Source of the DNA: Dallia pectoralis
Lineage: Eukaryota > Chordata > Actinopteri > Esociformes > Umbridae
DNA length: 64,000 nt
Direction of reading: 5' to 3'
Assembly (NCBI GenBank): GCA_029465975.1
Contig: CM055730.1
Span: 13,168,767-13,232,766, forward strand
The notes beneath the pieces were generated by a model, which ran no database searches, was not told the origin of the DNA, and worked only from the letters and a program-made list of their open reading frames with translations. The position numbers and the translations under genes were made by a program. Position 1 is the stretch's first letter. Each line of letters begins with the position of its first letter. This document shows positions 24,071 to 37,155 of the stretch, in pieces.

Positions 24071-24859
24071 AATGGCTTGTTGTGTTATGAAAAATTACTC
24101 CATGAGCCTTTAAGAACAACTTACAGTAATTGTTATTTCACCCAAATATGAATTTAGGAGAACTTATCCCTTTACCTGAAAAGTTAGAAATAGGGTATTA
24201 AGTCTCTGTTCTATCATTATTGAAATGTCTATATTCATGCTGTCAAAAAAATACCTGCTTGCATTTGTTGACCTTATTTACATGTATTGCATAACCATAT
24301 CTAATGGTTGATTTTGCTCCCACACTTTAGCTCTGTGCACAATGTCATATACCCCTAAACGTTCATTGTCGTTGTTTACAGTTCTCTTTAAGTGTACTTT
24401 TTTTGCGTGACTATGCAAATCTGCTCTGGCCACGTATTCTCAGGTGGAGCCAAGTTACATAACTGATTCGACTTATTGGACAGTTTTTTGCTCTGTAGTC
24501 TATGATAGCGTTCTTGCTGATATGCTATAAATTGAACAATGCAACACAAGCAAAACATTTAAGTAGGGACCCGGAATGTAATTGTTCTGAACTTCAGGCC
24601 AAACCGTTGCAGTGATTTATTTTGGTTTACATTGGTATATGTGTGTGTTTTGTCTTATAGTTCATGTGTGTGTTTGTGTGTACAGTTGGATGTGTTTGAG
24701 TGTATATCTGCGTTACGCATTTGGGTGAGGGTAAAGTCTAGTGTGTGCACAAGTGTCCATTGTAAAGGCCGTAAAAAGGGCAAATAAGGGGACACATGTG
24801 AATGACAGCCCTTCAATAATAATTGGGCAGTTTTGTTATGGTTTTGCCCGTCAGGTGGT
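24071..24859. other. AT-rich intronic sequence, nothing recognised
   Basis: Contains a TGTGTG-rich patch at 24640-24690. No exon or classified element seen. Confidence 0.4.
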
Positions 24860-25310
24860 AGTGCAGATATAAGTATGTGGCTTAGATGGCTGGGGTCATT
24901 GACTATTTGTAAGGCCTTCCTTTTGACCTTGCGTTGAGCGGGAGGTCTAAGATGACAGGGTGCTTGGCCCCAGTGATGAACTCAGCGGTTTGCACCACCC
25001 TCTGATGTGCTTTGAGCAGTCAAGCTGCCAGACCAAGCAATCTGTCAGACTGCTTCTTTGAATGTTGCAGCTGTGAATCTTTTTGGGGACCTGAGGGCCC
25101 ACCAAACCCTAATCCTTTTTGTCATGATGGGAAAGACGTGGTGACATGTTTCTTCACATCTGTCTGGATGTGTGTGGAGCTTGTTAGTTCTTTAGTGATG
25201 TGGACAACAACTAACTTGAAGGTCTCCACCCACTCGACTTCAACACCGTTGATGTGGACGGGGTCATTTTCTGCTGTCTCTTTGCTCTGAGGGAGTGAGT
25301 GCTGTCTAAC
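24860..25310 (-). mobile_element. LINE 3' fragment (CR1/L2/Rex-like), minus strand
   Basis: The order of short matches 'gatgaactcagcggtttgca', 'ctctgatgtgctttg', 'ttagtgatgtggacaacaac', 'aacttgaaggtctccaccca', 'ccgttgatgtggacggggtc' and 'gtctctttgctctgagggag' follows the reverse complement of the terminal coding/3' region of teleost CR1/L2-type LINEs. It is full of indels and non-functional. The low-coordinate boundary may extend to about 24770. Confidence 0.7.
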
Positions 25311-26805
25311 CCACAACCCTGGTGATACAAGTGCTAGGCTGTTCCAACTAAGATACCATGGGACCATGTTTTGAACTAATTTGTATTGAAAAACTGAAAC
25401 TGAATGCACAACCTGAAAATACCTGGCTGTACACAAGGGCTAAAATGATTAGTTGGCGATAGTTATAATAATTGTTTGTAGATTAATATTTTTGCCATGT
25501 ATGTATCCTGAAGCATAGTGAGCATATGTGGCTCTAAGGGCAATACAAAAGGGACTTCCTTATTTTATTTATTAGTTAGAATAAGTATAACTCAACATTT
25601 AACAAATTGCAAAAGCTGAATAATCATTAAAAGCCTAATGATTAATCATTGGGAAAAAAGATGATTATCAAAATAATCTCTTGTTCCAGCTCTTATGTAC
25701 ACTCATTCGGTATTTTTTTCACTTGATTTGATAAATGTGTTCCTAGCACAGCCACTAAAGACAAATTGGCATTCATTGTAAGGTTCGACGATCAATCCTT
25801 GATGCTTTTGACTGGCATTACTGAAAACCGACAAGGATTTGGGTTAAAGCCTTATCATTGTTAGAAATATTAGTGGCTGGTGTATATTTCTATAGAGACT
25901 ATAATTCTAGTCCACTATATAAGCTGACTGAGAGAGGATCACTGTCACAGTGTCCTACAACTGCTCAAATTAGCAGGACATTAACAGACACTTCTCAGAT
26001 AAGATTGGGTGGAACAAGGTGTAGACAAGCCGCCTGCAGACACATTGCCAATATTTCTCACTGGGAATGGGGTTGCTATGGTAACTATGTGGGAGATAAA
26101 CTGTGCCGAAGGGAGAGGGCCAGATTACTCTCTGAAGAGTTTTCTTCCAGTACTCAGAGTCAATGCATTTAATTTATAGGCTACTGTGAATAATAATTTA
26201 TTTCAAGGCCCGCTGCCTATGGAAATTGAATGAATTGAAAAGCCATTAGATACCAGAAGTAAGAAAAAACAGGTAGGGGGTTTAAATGGTATTGGAGCTA
26301 ACTTGTTCATCTCCTTGAGTAGGCTAGATAAAAAAAAATAGTGACGTTTGGGTCGCACGCTATTCAACATGAGAGTTATGACTCATTTTGAATGAGCTGT
26401 TAAATGGAGTTCTTTTCAGCTGCTGTCAACAACGATTGTCATAATCAGCTGCATGGTTGTTACATTGTCCTGTGCTCAGCAATATGACCAACCAGCTTAA
26501 TATGGTTATGAACAGACAAATCTGGCGTTTGGGGCATTTGGATCACAAAGAAGAACATTCATGTGACGCAGATTAAATTAAAAGGTGCTTCAGGGAGCAT
26601 GAGGTAAAATCTTAACAAATTGCCAACTAGAATGCCAAAGGTCTGCCAGGATGTCATTTTTGCAAAATAGAGAAACTGATGACAAAAGAGGTTTGAGGGA
26701 CTCAATTATTATTTCAATTCAAAATAATTAGTACTGAATTTGTCAATGAAAATATTTCTATTCTTTTTGCTATATTTCCTGTTCAAACTGTATGTATGTT
26801 TTCAT
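25311..26805. other. AT-rich intronic sequence, nothing recognised
   Basis: A 104-codon open frame at 25858-26172 has no family I recognise. No transposon or RNA seen. Confidence 0.4.
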
Positions 26806-27584
26806 GATGTCATGATTCCTAGTCCCTAGGACATCTAGTGGACTAGGAGGGTATTGGGACACTTATATAACTTTGAGGTTTGCACCTGAATCAGATGTGG
26901 GTGATTAGAATGTGCACCGCTGGTTTAGATTATTGGTCTTGATGCACAGTGTGGGATATTGTCCAAATGTCATGTTACTGTGTTGAATGTTTAGATGAGT
27001 GTCTTATGCATAAAGCTGTATTTTTAGGTTTTTGTAAGTCGCTTGTTAAGATTTTAGAAGTGCCCGCACACTTTCGGTAGTGTATGAGATCTTCTATGTC
27101 TAAAAATGATAATTGGTAAATTGTTTGATAGACAGAGCTTGATACACCATAACATACAGTGCACGGAGCCTTTGCATTCCATTTCCCAGGCTATAATCAT
27201 CACGAAAATGTGAGCTGTGTTGTCACAGGTGGTTAGGGGATAGCACGTCTGTGTATCATATTAATTAGGACCACAGATGTTTTGGGTTTAGCTAAGCACC
27301 GTGCACAGGTTAGTTAATCAGTTGACTACTTATGGCTTCTGGTTATGTTCACGGGTGCTTGTTATTATTATAATGTCACATTATAATGTAGCTGAGTGTT
27401 TAGTTTTTTGTATCTCTGGATCACTGTTTTGTTGCACTTTAGTAAGTCGTTTAGTTTTTCGTTACAGTGTCTAGTATATTAAGTTTGTCGTGTTTTAGGT
27501 ATTGAATAAAACCCCAAAACCTGATCCTGTGCTTCTGCATCTCGCTCCCTCTACACTCTCTACAATAATATGTGCTCGCTGCTG
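26806..27584 (+). mobile_element. Possible LTR-like retrotransposon remnant
   Basis: The stretch has a TATA-like ACTTATATAA at 26861-26870 and an AATAAA signal at 27505-27510, followed by a C/T-rich end (CTCGCTCCCTCTACACTCTC). This order is what a solo LTR with promoter and polyadenylation signal would show. I could not find a convincing target-site duplication or a paired TG...CA boundary, so this is a weak call. Confidence 0.25.
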
Positions 27585-30122
27585 CTGAAGTCACTCAAAA
27601 CCAGTTCACAATCTAATCCTGGTGACACCTCAACAAGTTGGACCACAATTCTACTGTGACTGTGCATCTAAGGGGTTAACGGTTATTGTTTTTGTCTGGG
27701 TCCTAACAAGTGGTCATTAGCACGTGGACGATTTCAGAAGTGCGCCAAAATGATTCTTCGAATGTGCGCCTCAGGACTTTCTGCCTGGCGTTTGCAACCG
27801 CTCAGCCATCGCGTGGCTAGAATCAGGCGCAACGTTCAGACGCCAACGGTTCTAAAAACACCAAACTGTCTAGTTCACCGTCGTTTTTCAAAATGCAATG
27901 TTCCTCCCCGCGTCGAGTTCTGTTTGTGTCCCTGAATGGTGCATTCGTGTTGTGCCCAGCTGATGGCAGGAGATGTGTGAGTAAGCATGGCATGGACGAA
28001 AGCCCCGATCCATCCATTAGGTTGAGCTGGGACTGGAAATCCGGTTATGGGGCTGTAATAAGGCTCTGAGCTGCTCAGATAAAACTGGATCCCTGAAATT
28101 CCCCCCTTTTAAGTGCTTGCTGGCCATCTCTCATTCTTATCCTCACACAAGCATCTATTTGGGAATCCTTTGCCCGGGTAAACTCATTTCCTCCAACTGC
28201 TCGGCCCAGACTTTACTCAATCTACTGTACTGGCAGCTTTGCATACAATCTGCTGTGTCGTTGGTTCTCGATTATTTTATTTCATTTTTGTTTCAGTAAA
28301 TGTACAATATTATCCATTGCCAGATACACATTTTGAAATATATTCAATACTTTGAATTGTGCATTTTTATGGATATATATAAAACATTTATTTGAATCAT
28401 ACCTAGTCAGATATGGCTGGTATCGTCCATCAACCACAATATTTCCCTGTTAGTACAATGTCTACCACTGTGTAGACACTTTCAGTGACATGAATACAGG
28501 TGCTCTGAGAGTATGGTGACCTCATAAGCGGTCACCCAGAGTGCACTGGCTCAAATTCTTGTGTCCATCTGCATGTTCTCCCTCTGCCTGTTCATGGCAA
28601 GGCTCCTCAAGCAGAGCCGTCGATACGATCTGGTCATTTATTATTCAATTAAGGCCAGCTAAGGTCACGTTGAATCATTATAAAGAAGGTTGTTTCAAAG
28701 GCTCTACAACGGGGCTAGAAATCTACAGAGGGATAGACTGAGGAGCAAACGAAATAGCCCAGTCGGGGCGAATTATACCTGATGAAAGAAAAGGCCTTGG
28801 TAACTTGTATTGACCTGGTTCCTCTTCTCTTCTATAAATGTCACGTCCTGTGAAAGGTGCAACACAGTTTATGAAAGGTGCGATTGCTTTCTCTCCACCT
28901 GCCGACTGAACTATGAATGTGGCCATGTAAATTATATCTCTTGCACTGTAATGGGACATTGAGAAATCATTAATTGTGTTCTTTCTTTTTTGTTATTTTC
29001 TAAATCCTTTAGGACAGACCCAACATGATATTTATATTAACGGTAATATAAGTTGGTGATACAGTAGTTTATCTATTAACAAATTATGCTTCACATCATG
29101 GTTTACCTGTTAACCTAAGCCGAATTTAATTTGTAATTGAAGTTTAACTCCAAACGGACGTGAGGAGGTATTCTATTATTCTTAGCCTTCAAAGAAAAAT
29201 AAAAGTTTATTTGAAAACCATTACTGATGCATATTCATTAAAATGTGCACAATTTAACCCATTATGTATCTCTGCTTTGAATTGCATTGCTTGATATTGA
29301 GTGGTTCTAAATTGATAGATAATAATTGTTTTCCATTATTTCACTGAGTATGTTAGCTCAACCTTGCCATCTTCTGACCGAAAGTTTCAGTAAGGAACAG
29401 GCACAACCAAAGTCAGTACCGCCATAATCTGGGAAACTCTGTTTTAGCAATGTTAGAAAACAAACTGCACTTTAAGATGAAAAAATATGTAACTAATGTT
29501 TTTAAGCTGATTATAAAGGCAGTGAAAATGGAGGTCTTCCTTGTCACCTGACGTTACGCTAATTCTGCTTTCAACTCTCCGGAAGTTGAAGTGTCCTGAT
29601 TGCGTTACCACTATCAGATGTTTGCTGTTGCCTTGATGAACACAGTGTCAGCTGAACGTGAGATTCCAGCGCCACAGTTGGGATAGTAATAATGGTTAAG
29701 AACCGTTGGGTGTCACATCCAAGTTCCGCTGGGCTCCTCGGGTTCTGTGATCCCATCTGGTATGGTCCTGTTTATAGGGCCTTTATCAAGGAAAAGGACG
29801 GCAATAAAGCCTGAAACACAATCCTAAAAATGAAAGACAATATGACAGGGACACGGGCCACGACAGTCACGTATGCCTCATGTTCTGTCGACACGTTCAA
29901 CTGGCATAAGCAAAGAAGCCCGGAAGAAGTTGATCGTGTGACCAAGCCACCATCATTAGTGTCATTGGTATCTCCTAATTGCCAATGTATGACGGGCATG
30001 GTTCAGCGAAGCAACGGAAGGTCACAGAGCACTGTGTCCAAGAGATGCTGTCGCCTTCTGACGCCCTTTAGGATATTGTGACAGAGGCTGTAGTGCTGCT
30101 GAGTAAGGGCAGTCAGTGCAGA
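27585..30122. other. Intronic sequence with complex blocks
   Basis: No exon or known element found. 27720-28060, 28500-28950 and 29510-30110 are more complex and CpG-containing than the flanks and are candidates for conserved non-coding sequence only. Confidence 0.3.
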
Positions 30123-30124
30123 CG

Positions 30125-30148
30125 CACACACACACACACACACACACG
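30125..30148. repeat. (CA)n microsatellite
   Basis: About 12 CA units, followed by a CACGCACGCG interruption. Confidence 0.85.
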
Positions 30149-30151
30149 CAC

Positions 30152-31559
30152 GCGTGTCATAACAGGACAGCTTTATCGCATTAACTACGTCTGTTCTGCA
30201 CTACAGAGGGGGTTGGCATTTTAGTACTGTGCAGCTACTTGTCCCATTTATCTTGGTAATGCCATGGTTTAGATGTAAGTGGCTCCATGTGCTTCGTTCC
30301 ATTGTGGACATCCTCAGTAAAATGACCGGGGAACGCTGTCTTAACGCTAAACCAGGGGAAGTAGCTTTCTGTATATGCCGATCGTTATAAGTGGAGGAAG
30401 CAACTGAGACGTGAGGCAGGCCCCTGAGTAGCTGACTGCAGCTGTCACTAGAATGTCATAACATTTAACAGACAATTCGAAATTGAAATGCTCTCTCTGC
30501 CCAATGGCAAACATTGCCCAGGCAAGAGTGACCCAGCAACCAACTAAGTGCTTAAGGAGCTGTTATTTTATAGGCCTAAATATGATTTCAGACGTTTTCT
30601 GTAAATCTAAAGAGACTTCTGTTTTAGCTTTAAGGCAATGTGGGTTCCACCATATGGGTCCAGGTCAGACAGCCTTCTCCTGAGGTGAGCGGGAACAGCC
30701 CGTCAGCAGGCTGATTCAACTTAACAGTTCTATGAACAAATGTCTTTGTCAGTTCTGTAAATAAATGTGCGTTTTACATTTATTTTGTTTTAAAATAAAA
30801 CTATTTGTGCTGTTCCATGTTCGGGATGCGCTGGCGTCTTCACAGATGTCTTTATTAAACCACTGTGAGTGTTTGTTCATTCAATCTTATGGCCTTGTTT
30901 GGCCATATTTCCATGTAAACAGTATGTCAGTTGGGATGAACATATTGTTGTAAACTGTTCAAAAACTCGGATTTATGACAATTAATAATAAGAATGGTAC
31001 TTAATCCAAAATGCTCTTGTAAAGTCGCTCTGGAGTTTTTTGTAACTGATGTTTTTTCTATGTCAGAGTTTTAGTAACATTTTACATTTGGCGAATTAAT
31101 GTACTCTAAGTTTTATTTACATTGAATTCGGTCAAACTGATCTATCTGGGATTCTTGCATGAATCTTATGATCAGAAATCTTTACATTTTTGGACAAAAG
31201 CTATTTCTGTGCCTGCCTTTGCACAATATCTCTCTCTCTGTCTCGTGACTATTCCCCACTTCTTATCAGTCTCTCACAGTCTATCTCTCCCTTGTTCTCT
31301 CCCATTTCCTCCACATGATGACAAATACACGCTGATGGTGACTGGCAAAATATAGTGGCCTAATTAACACATTTATGATGGCGCCGCTGAGTAATCTTAC
31401 CTGTGTAATTAAAACTTCAATCTCCCTCATCTCACTCTTTCTTTCTCTCTTCTTCATATCTTCCATTCTGTGATTCCCTCTGTACTAATGTGAAACATGT
31501 CCCTGTCATATGAAAGTGATATACCGTGTGTCCCTACACACTCAGAACCACAGGGATTT

Positions 31560-31565
<6 letters not shown>
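30152..31565. other. Intronic sequence, nothing recognised
   Basis: Pyrimidine-rich patches (CTCTCTCTCTGTCTC and similar) at 31228-31310 and 31420-31470. No exon or transposon recognised. Confidence 0.4.

Positions 31566-31601
<36 letters not shown>
31565..31601. repeat. (CT)n microsatellite
   Basis: About 18 CT dinucleotides in a row. Confidence 0.9.
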
Positions 31602-31604
<3 letters not shown>

Positions 31605-33199
31605 AATGTTAATTGTGTGCTTGGACTGTTACATTCTACACAGTGTCACAGAGATTAAAAACTGATACGTGATAACAGCGGGAAAATCTTACATGCCTAC
31701 TCTCTGAAAAAAAAGGATCTGTTGACGTGGTTGATTAAAGACTTGACTATGTCAGACTGTGGTTCTCTTTTCCAAAAGGATGAGAATTGCAGGCGATATG
31801 TCATTATAGCTGCTAAGATATTTTGTAGGGGAATTGAATCCAAGCACTATATCCCTTTTAGCCGAGGCAAGGAAGGAAGTCCTGTCTACATGTTTCTCAT
31901 TATGTACTATTTCCTTGGGTCTTTTTATGGTGTCATACTACATTTCCCCCCTCCGTCATCAACGCTGACCCAATAAGAAAGATTGTAAACAACAGAAATG
32001 TTTCAGTGCTTTTATTGTGGAACGCTCCCATATCCATGTCTATTCATATATGCTTCTAGGTCAGTTTGGCAATATGACACAGTGCAGATGCAAGTAATGA
32101 AAGAATGAGAAGACAAACACAGACTGATTATATTAGGATCACCATTAGTTTGTTGTTTATGCAGTGGTTACTCGTTCTCAGGTTCAAACAATAATCAATA
32201 TGGAATAAAAAGGACAGACTATACATAAACCCACATAATACAGGCTATTCTGCATTCACTTTTTTATTTTCTTTCACGTGGTTTTATTGCTAGCTTGAGA
32301 GACGTGACAGAGAATTCCATGTAGCCGCGGCTGTATTTGGTTGTATACACTTTCCAGCTTCCGTTATGGGCTTAAGAACTGTGAAAAGGGGTGCGTGTAG
32401 TTCGACTGTGTTTCAACTGACAGACAAACAAGTCAGACACCCATGGATTCAAATTCAGCACAAAGACCAACAGTGATTCAGTCTATAATCCGAGACGGCA
32501 GAAACTGGCATGCATGGTGTTTGTCCTCAATTTACAGTACATAAAGTCCTGTAAAGTGCTGCACAGTTCCGGGCCAGGTGCAATTTGCCAGCGGACTTCT
32601 TTGTTGCACTTGACCACCCAACTGGGCAGTGGTCCAGCAATAAGTCATCACATCAGCACATGCGTCTTCATCAAATGACATGTTCAGTGAATGAATTACT
32701 TCAGGTTAATTAAATTATTTTTCCCATTTCTTTTTCTCACAAGCTGCCGCTGGATCCCAACATCAAGCTGAATATAAAGTATAGCTTTATGTCACTCTGC
32801 TATTTATCTGAAACATTGGGAGCAAATTAATTGTCATATGAATTTTTTTGCGTGTAGAATATGTAGTTCTTATTTAGAAAATATGCGATTGTCGGGGGGC
32901 ACGGAGAAAAACATTAAATAGATTTGCTTCAACCAAACCAAAATTGCATCCAATACGTGATTTTCTCACTATTGATCTTGGTTAAATTGGAAAAAAACTG
33001 AAATGTTTTGTAATTCATGACACAGTTATGCACAGCGTAGTCAAGAACACAAGAACACCTATGAAGCAACAGATGTAAAATACTTGATCACACGGCAATT
33101 TCAACTAGATAGGTTACAATTTCTGCCGAAATTGTGATGATGTGTGCTTGCGGCCACCCGTAGTCGACTGTGTACTGATGTCAACTGCCAAACTGAGGT
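31602..33199. other. AT-rich intronic sequence, nothing recognised
   Basis: No gene, RNA, or classified element seen. Confidence 0.4.
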
Positions 33200-33681
33200 G
33201 ACACTGCTGCTGCTGCGCCATAGTATGCAATGTGTTAAACCTATCAGTCATTACTCATGAATACACACTGCTGCTACATGCACCATAGTATACAATGTGT
33301 TAAACCTATCAGTCATTACTCATGAATACACACTGCTGCTACATGCACCATAGTATACAAATGTGTTAAACCTATCAGTCATTACTCATGAATACACACT
33401 GCTGCTGCATGCACCATAGTATGCAATGTGTTAAACCTATCAGTCATTACTCATGAATACACACTACTGCTGCAAGCACAATAGTATACAATGTGTTAAA
33501 CCTATCAGTCATTACTCATGAATACACATTGCTGCTGCATGCACCATAGTATGCAATGTGTTAAACCTATCAGTCAATACTCATGAATACACACGGCTGC
33601 TACATGCACCATAGTATACAATGTGTTAAACCTATCAGTCATTACTCATGAATACACATTGTTGCTGCATGCACCATAGTA
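33200..33681. repeat. 65-bp tandem repeat, about 7 copies
   Basis: Each unit contains ACCATAGTATACAATGTG, CCTATCAGTCATTACTCATG and AATACACACTGCTGC. Variants include CTACATGC/CTGCATGC and TATACAATG/TATGCAATG. Confidence 0.95.
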
Positions 33682-33689
33682 GCATATGA

Positions 33690-33965
33690 AACAGCATTAT
33701 AAACTGCCTATTAAACAGCATGCAACCTGCCTAATATTCAGCCTGTAACCTGCCTATTAAACAGCATAACAACCTGCCTATTAAACAGCATGTAACCTGA
33801 CAATAGTACAGCATGTAACCTGCTTATTCATTATAATGCAAACCTGCCTATTCAACAGCATGTAACCTGCCTATTAACAAACATAGCAACCTGCATATTA
33901 AGCAGCATTGTAAGCAGCCTTTTAACCAACCTAGTAACCTATTAAACACCATTGCAACCTGCCTA
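33690..33965. repeat. Degenerate short repeat, AACCTGCCTATTAAACAGCAT type
   Basis: Around a dozen diverged copies of a 20-25 base phrase (CCTGCCTATTAAACAGCATG and relatives). Indels are common, so no fixed period holds. It directly links the 65-bp array and the satellite downstream. Confidence 0.8.
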
Positions 33966-34070
33966 GTTGTTTTAGTGAGCCTACACAAACAGTACTGGCT
34001 AGCTAGTTAGTTTGCACACTAACAAAAGTCGTTTGAATACAATCTACCCAGTGATGGAGCATACACATAC

Positions 34071-35499
34071 AAGAGTAACTAGCTAGCTAGCATGCTAACG
34101 CTAGCTAACATGCTAACGTGTAAACAGAGACCCAGAGAAAGAACTTACCCATTCATTCATTGCTGCAGGCTGACTGAATGTATGCATACACTTACAGTAG
34201 TAGCTAACGCTAGCTAGCGCGCTAACGCTAGCTAACATGCTAACGTTAGCTAGCGCGCTGACGCTAGCTAACATGCTAACGTGTAACAGAGACCCAGAAA
34301 AAGAACTTACCCATTCATTCATTGCTGCAGGATGTCTGTATGTATGCATACACTTACAGTAGTAGCTAACGCTAGCTAGCGCCCTAACGCTAGCTAACAT
34401 GCTAATGTTAGCTAACATGCTAACGTGTAAACAGAGACCCAGAGAAAGAACTTACCCATTCATTCATTGCTGCAGGATGTCTGTATGTATCTATACACTT
34501 ACAGTAGTAGCTAACGCTAGCTAGCACCCTAACGCTAGCTAACATGCTAATGTTAGCTAACATGCTAACGTGTAAACAGAGACCCAGAGAAAGAACTTAC
34601 CCATTCATTCATTGCTGCAGGCTGTCTGGATGTATGCATACACTTACAGTAGTAGCTAACGCTAGCTAGCGCGCTAACGCTAGCTAACATGCTAACGTTA
34701 GCAAGCGCGCTGAAGCTAGCTAACATGCTAACGTGTACCAGAGACCCAGAGAAAGAACTTACCCATTCATTCATTGCTGCAGGAAGTCTGTATGTATGCA
34801 TACACTTACAGTAGTAGCTAACGCTAGCTAGCGCCCTAACGCTAGCTAACATGCTAATGTTAGCTAACATGCTAACGTGTAAACAGAGACCCAGAGAAAG
34901 AACTTACCCATTCATTCATTGCTGCAGGCTGACTGAATGTATGCATACACTTACAGTAGTAGCTAACGCTAGCTAGCGAGCTGACGCTAGCTAACATGCT
35001 AACGTGTAAACAGAGACCCAGAGAAAGAACTTACCCATTCATTCATTGCTGCAGGATGTCTGTATGTATGCATACACTTACAGTAGTAGCTAACGCTAGC
35101 TAGCACCCTAACGCTAGCTAACATGCTAATGTTAGCTAACATGCTAACGTGTAAACAGAGACCCAGAGAAAGAACTTACCCATTCATTCATTGCTGCAGG
35201 CTGTCTGGATGTATGCATACACTTACAGTAGTAGCTAACGCTAGCTAGCGCGTTAACGCTAGCTAACATGCTAACGTGTAAACAGAGACCCAGAGAAAGA
35301 ACTTACCCATTCATTCATTGCTGCAGGCTGTCTGGATGTATGCATACACTTACAGTAGTAGCTAACGCTAGCTAGCGCGCTAACGCTAGCTAACATGCTA
35401 ACGTTAACTAGCGCGCTAACGCTAGCTAACATGCTAATGTGTAAACAGAGACCCAGAGAAAGAACTTACCCATTCATTCATTCATTCATTGCTGCAGGC
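34071..35499. repeat. Satellite with 127-163 bp units rich in GCTAGC/GCTAAC, about 10 copies
   Basis: Each unit has a near-constant part (CAGAGACCCAGAGAAAGAAC, TTACCCATTCATTCATTGCT then GCAG, GCATACACTTACAGTAGTAG) and a variable part made of palindrome-rich modules (GCTAACGCTAGCTAGC, AACATGCTAACG). The constant CAGAGACCC occurs at 34124, 34286, 34432, 34576, 34739, 34883, 35011, 35155, 35282 and 35445, so spacings are about 127, 145 or 163. Open frames here are artefacts. Confidence 0.95.
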
Positions 35500-36909
35500 A
35501 GTGTCTTTGGCTGTAGCCAGGCAACTATGCCTTTGTCAGGAGGAACAGCTGTTCTCATCGATATCAGAGCGCGCTGCCTCCTCCCCCCCGCCCCTTCCAG
35601 AATGTTTCTACTATTTAGCCAATCAACAACCAGAAAATGCAGCTTCTCTGTCTATCATTTCAAAAGATTCAGACATGGTCGTATACTTTTAGCTCTACTA
35701 ACCAGAGTTTTAAACAATTACATCATGAGAATCCTAAGAACCAGGCCTACATTTTGATATATAATATGTATATGTAACCCCAGAAATGTAAGCGCTATCA
35801 CAATTTACAAACTAACAAAAAAACACCAAAAATCGCTTTCAGGTTAGAGTGGAGAAAATCACCGTTTTAATGGCTTTCTATGGGGAGGCGCAAGTTGGAA
35901 ACAAAAGGACATAACGTAATAAGTATTTATGCTACAGCTTATATTTGGACATTTTTTGTGACAGCACAAATAACTGAACGTTTTGATATGTCATTTGTGT
36001 GTAAAGGGTTGAAACTCTAGCCGCAGCAGCAGTTTACAAATGTTCTCTACATTTTCTGCTGAATGGGCTCTCACTCTAGTTTTGAAGATTCCGTCAATGT
36101 ATTTCAATGAGGATTAATTAGCGAAAATATCGTTAATATTTCGTAAACTACATAACGAAACTTTCTACAAGACAATAGCAACAAATTAGGTTTCGGGACG
36201 CACATTTTGACACCTTTTTGTCCATCTAGTGCAAAAACTGTGGGAGGAGTAGGGGTGGTCAAAATATGTGAGATTACAATATGTGTCCTTGACCATAGTC
36301 AAGCACACATAACTATGAATAAATGGCAATATACAACTGAAAACTACTGTCCCTGCTCTTTGTAAAGTAACGGGATATTATTGAAGGCTACCATTTTAAT
36401 TCTGTATATAGAACTGTATATAAAACAAGAACAAGATCAAAAGTTTCTTGCAGAATGGCGTCTTGAGCATGTGAATTTCCATTTGTCATCATAAAAGAAC
36501 GGTCTAGTCAGACTCATGATATGGTGATATATAATACACAACAAACAGACTCATGAAAATATGTGTAGGCCTCAAGTTGAACTGTGAAATGGAACCATCA
36601 CATTGTCTTGAGTTTATAGACATTAATCGCCTGATTACGTTTCCATTCGTCTATTTGTTGTGTATTATATATCACCTTAAAGCTGTCTTAAAGTCAGTCA
36701 TTTCATCTAATGGTAAAATATTGTTTTACATTAATCAAGAGTTGCTGCGTAACATGAACACATTTTATACTATTACTTTAGTTCTTACAGATTACCCTAT
36801 TTATACCAGACATACATTTATGGGCACTTGCGTATCTGGACTGAAAACTGAATTCTAGAGTCATACTGAAGTATATCTACAAGTGCATTTACCTGCGTAT
36901 TCATTGAGT
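35500..36909. other. Unclassified block, possibly a dispersed repeat
   Basis: 35510-36260 (for example 'atggctttctatggggaggc', 'aatgtatttcaatgagga') has the look of an old non-coding transposable element, but I cannot place it in a family. 36300-36909 is AT-rich intron. A 101-codon frame at 36553-36858 has no recognised family. Confidence 0.3.
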
Positions 36910-37155
36910 GCAATCTACTGCAGTTAAACTACAGGTTCTAGCGTATCCATGCAATCTACTGCAGTTAAACTACAGGTTCTAGCGTATCCATGCAATCTAC
37001 TGCAGTTAAACTACAGGTTCTAGCGTATCCATGTAATCTACTGCAGTTAAACTACAGGTTCTAGCGTATCCATGCAATCTACTGCAGTTAAACTACAGGT
37101 TCTAGCGTATCCATGCAATCTACTGCAGTTAAACTACAGGTTCTAGCGTATCCAT
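36910..37155. repeat. 41-bp tandem repeat, 6 copies
   Basis: Six almost perfect units starting GCAATCTACTGCAGTTAAAC at 36910, 36951, 36992, 37033, 37074 and 37115. Only one unit differs at its second base (GTAATC). Confidence 0.97.

Noticed and set aside
34113..34870. Two 101-codon minus-strand frames with repeated YYCKCMHT and AAMNEWVSSF phrases
   Set aside because: Translation of the satellite; the phrase repeats with the unit and has no homology I know.
36553..36858. 101-codon open frame with hydrophobic segments
   Set aside because: AT-rich intron, no recognised domain, no splice signals; length expected by chance in a 64-kb window.
36910..37155. Regular direct repeats of 41 bp looking array-like (CRISPR?)
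   Set aside because: Units are contiguous without variable spacers, and the genome is a vertebrate. Simple tandem repeat.
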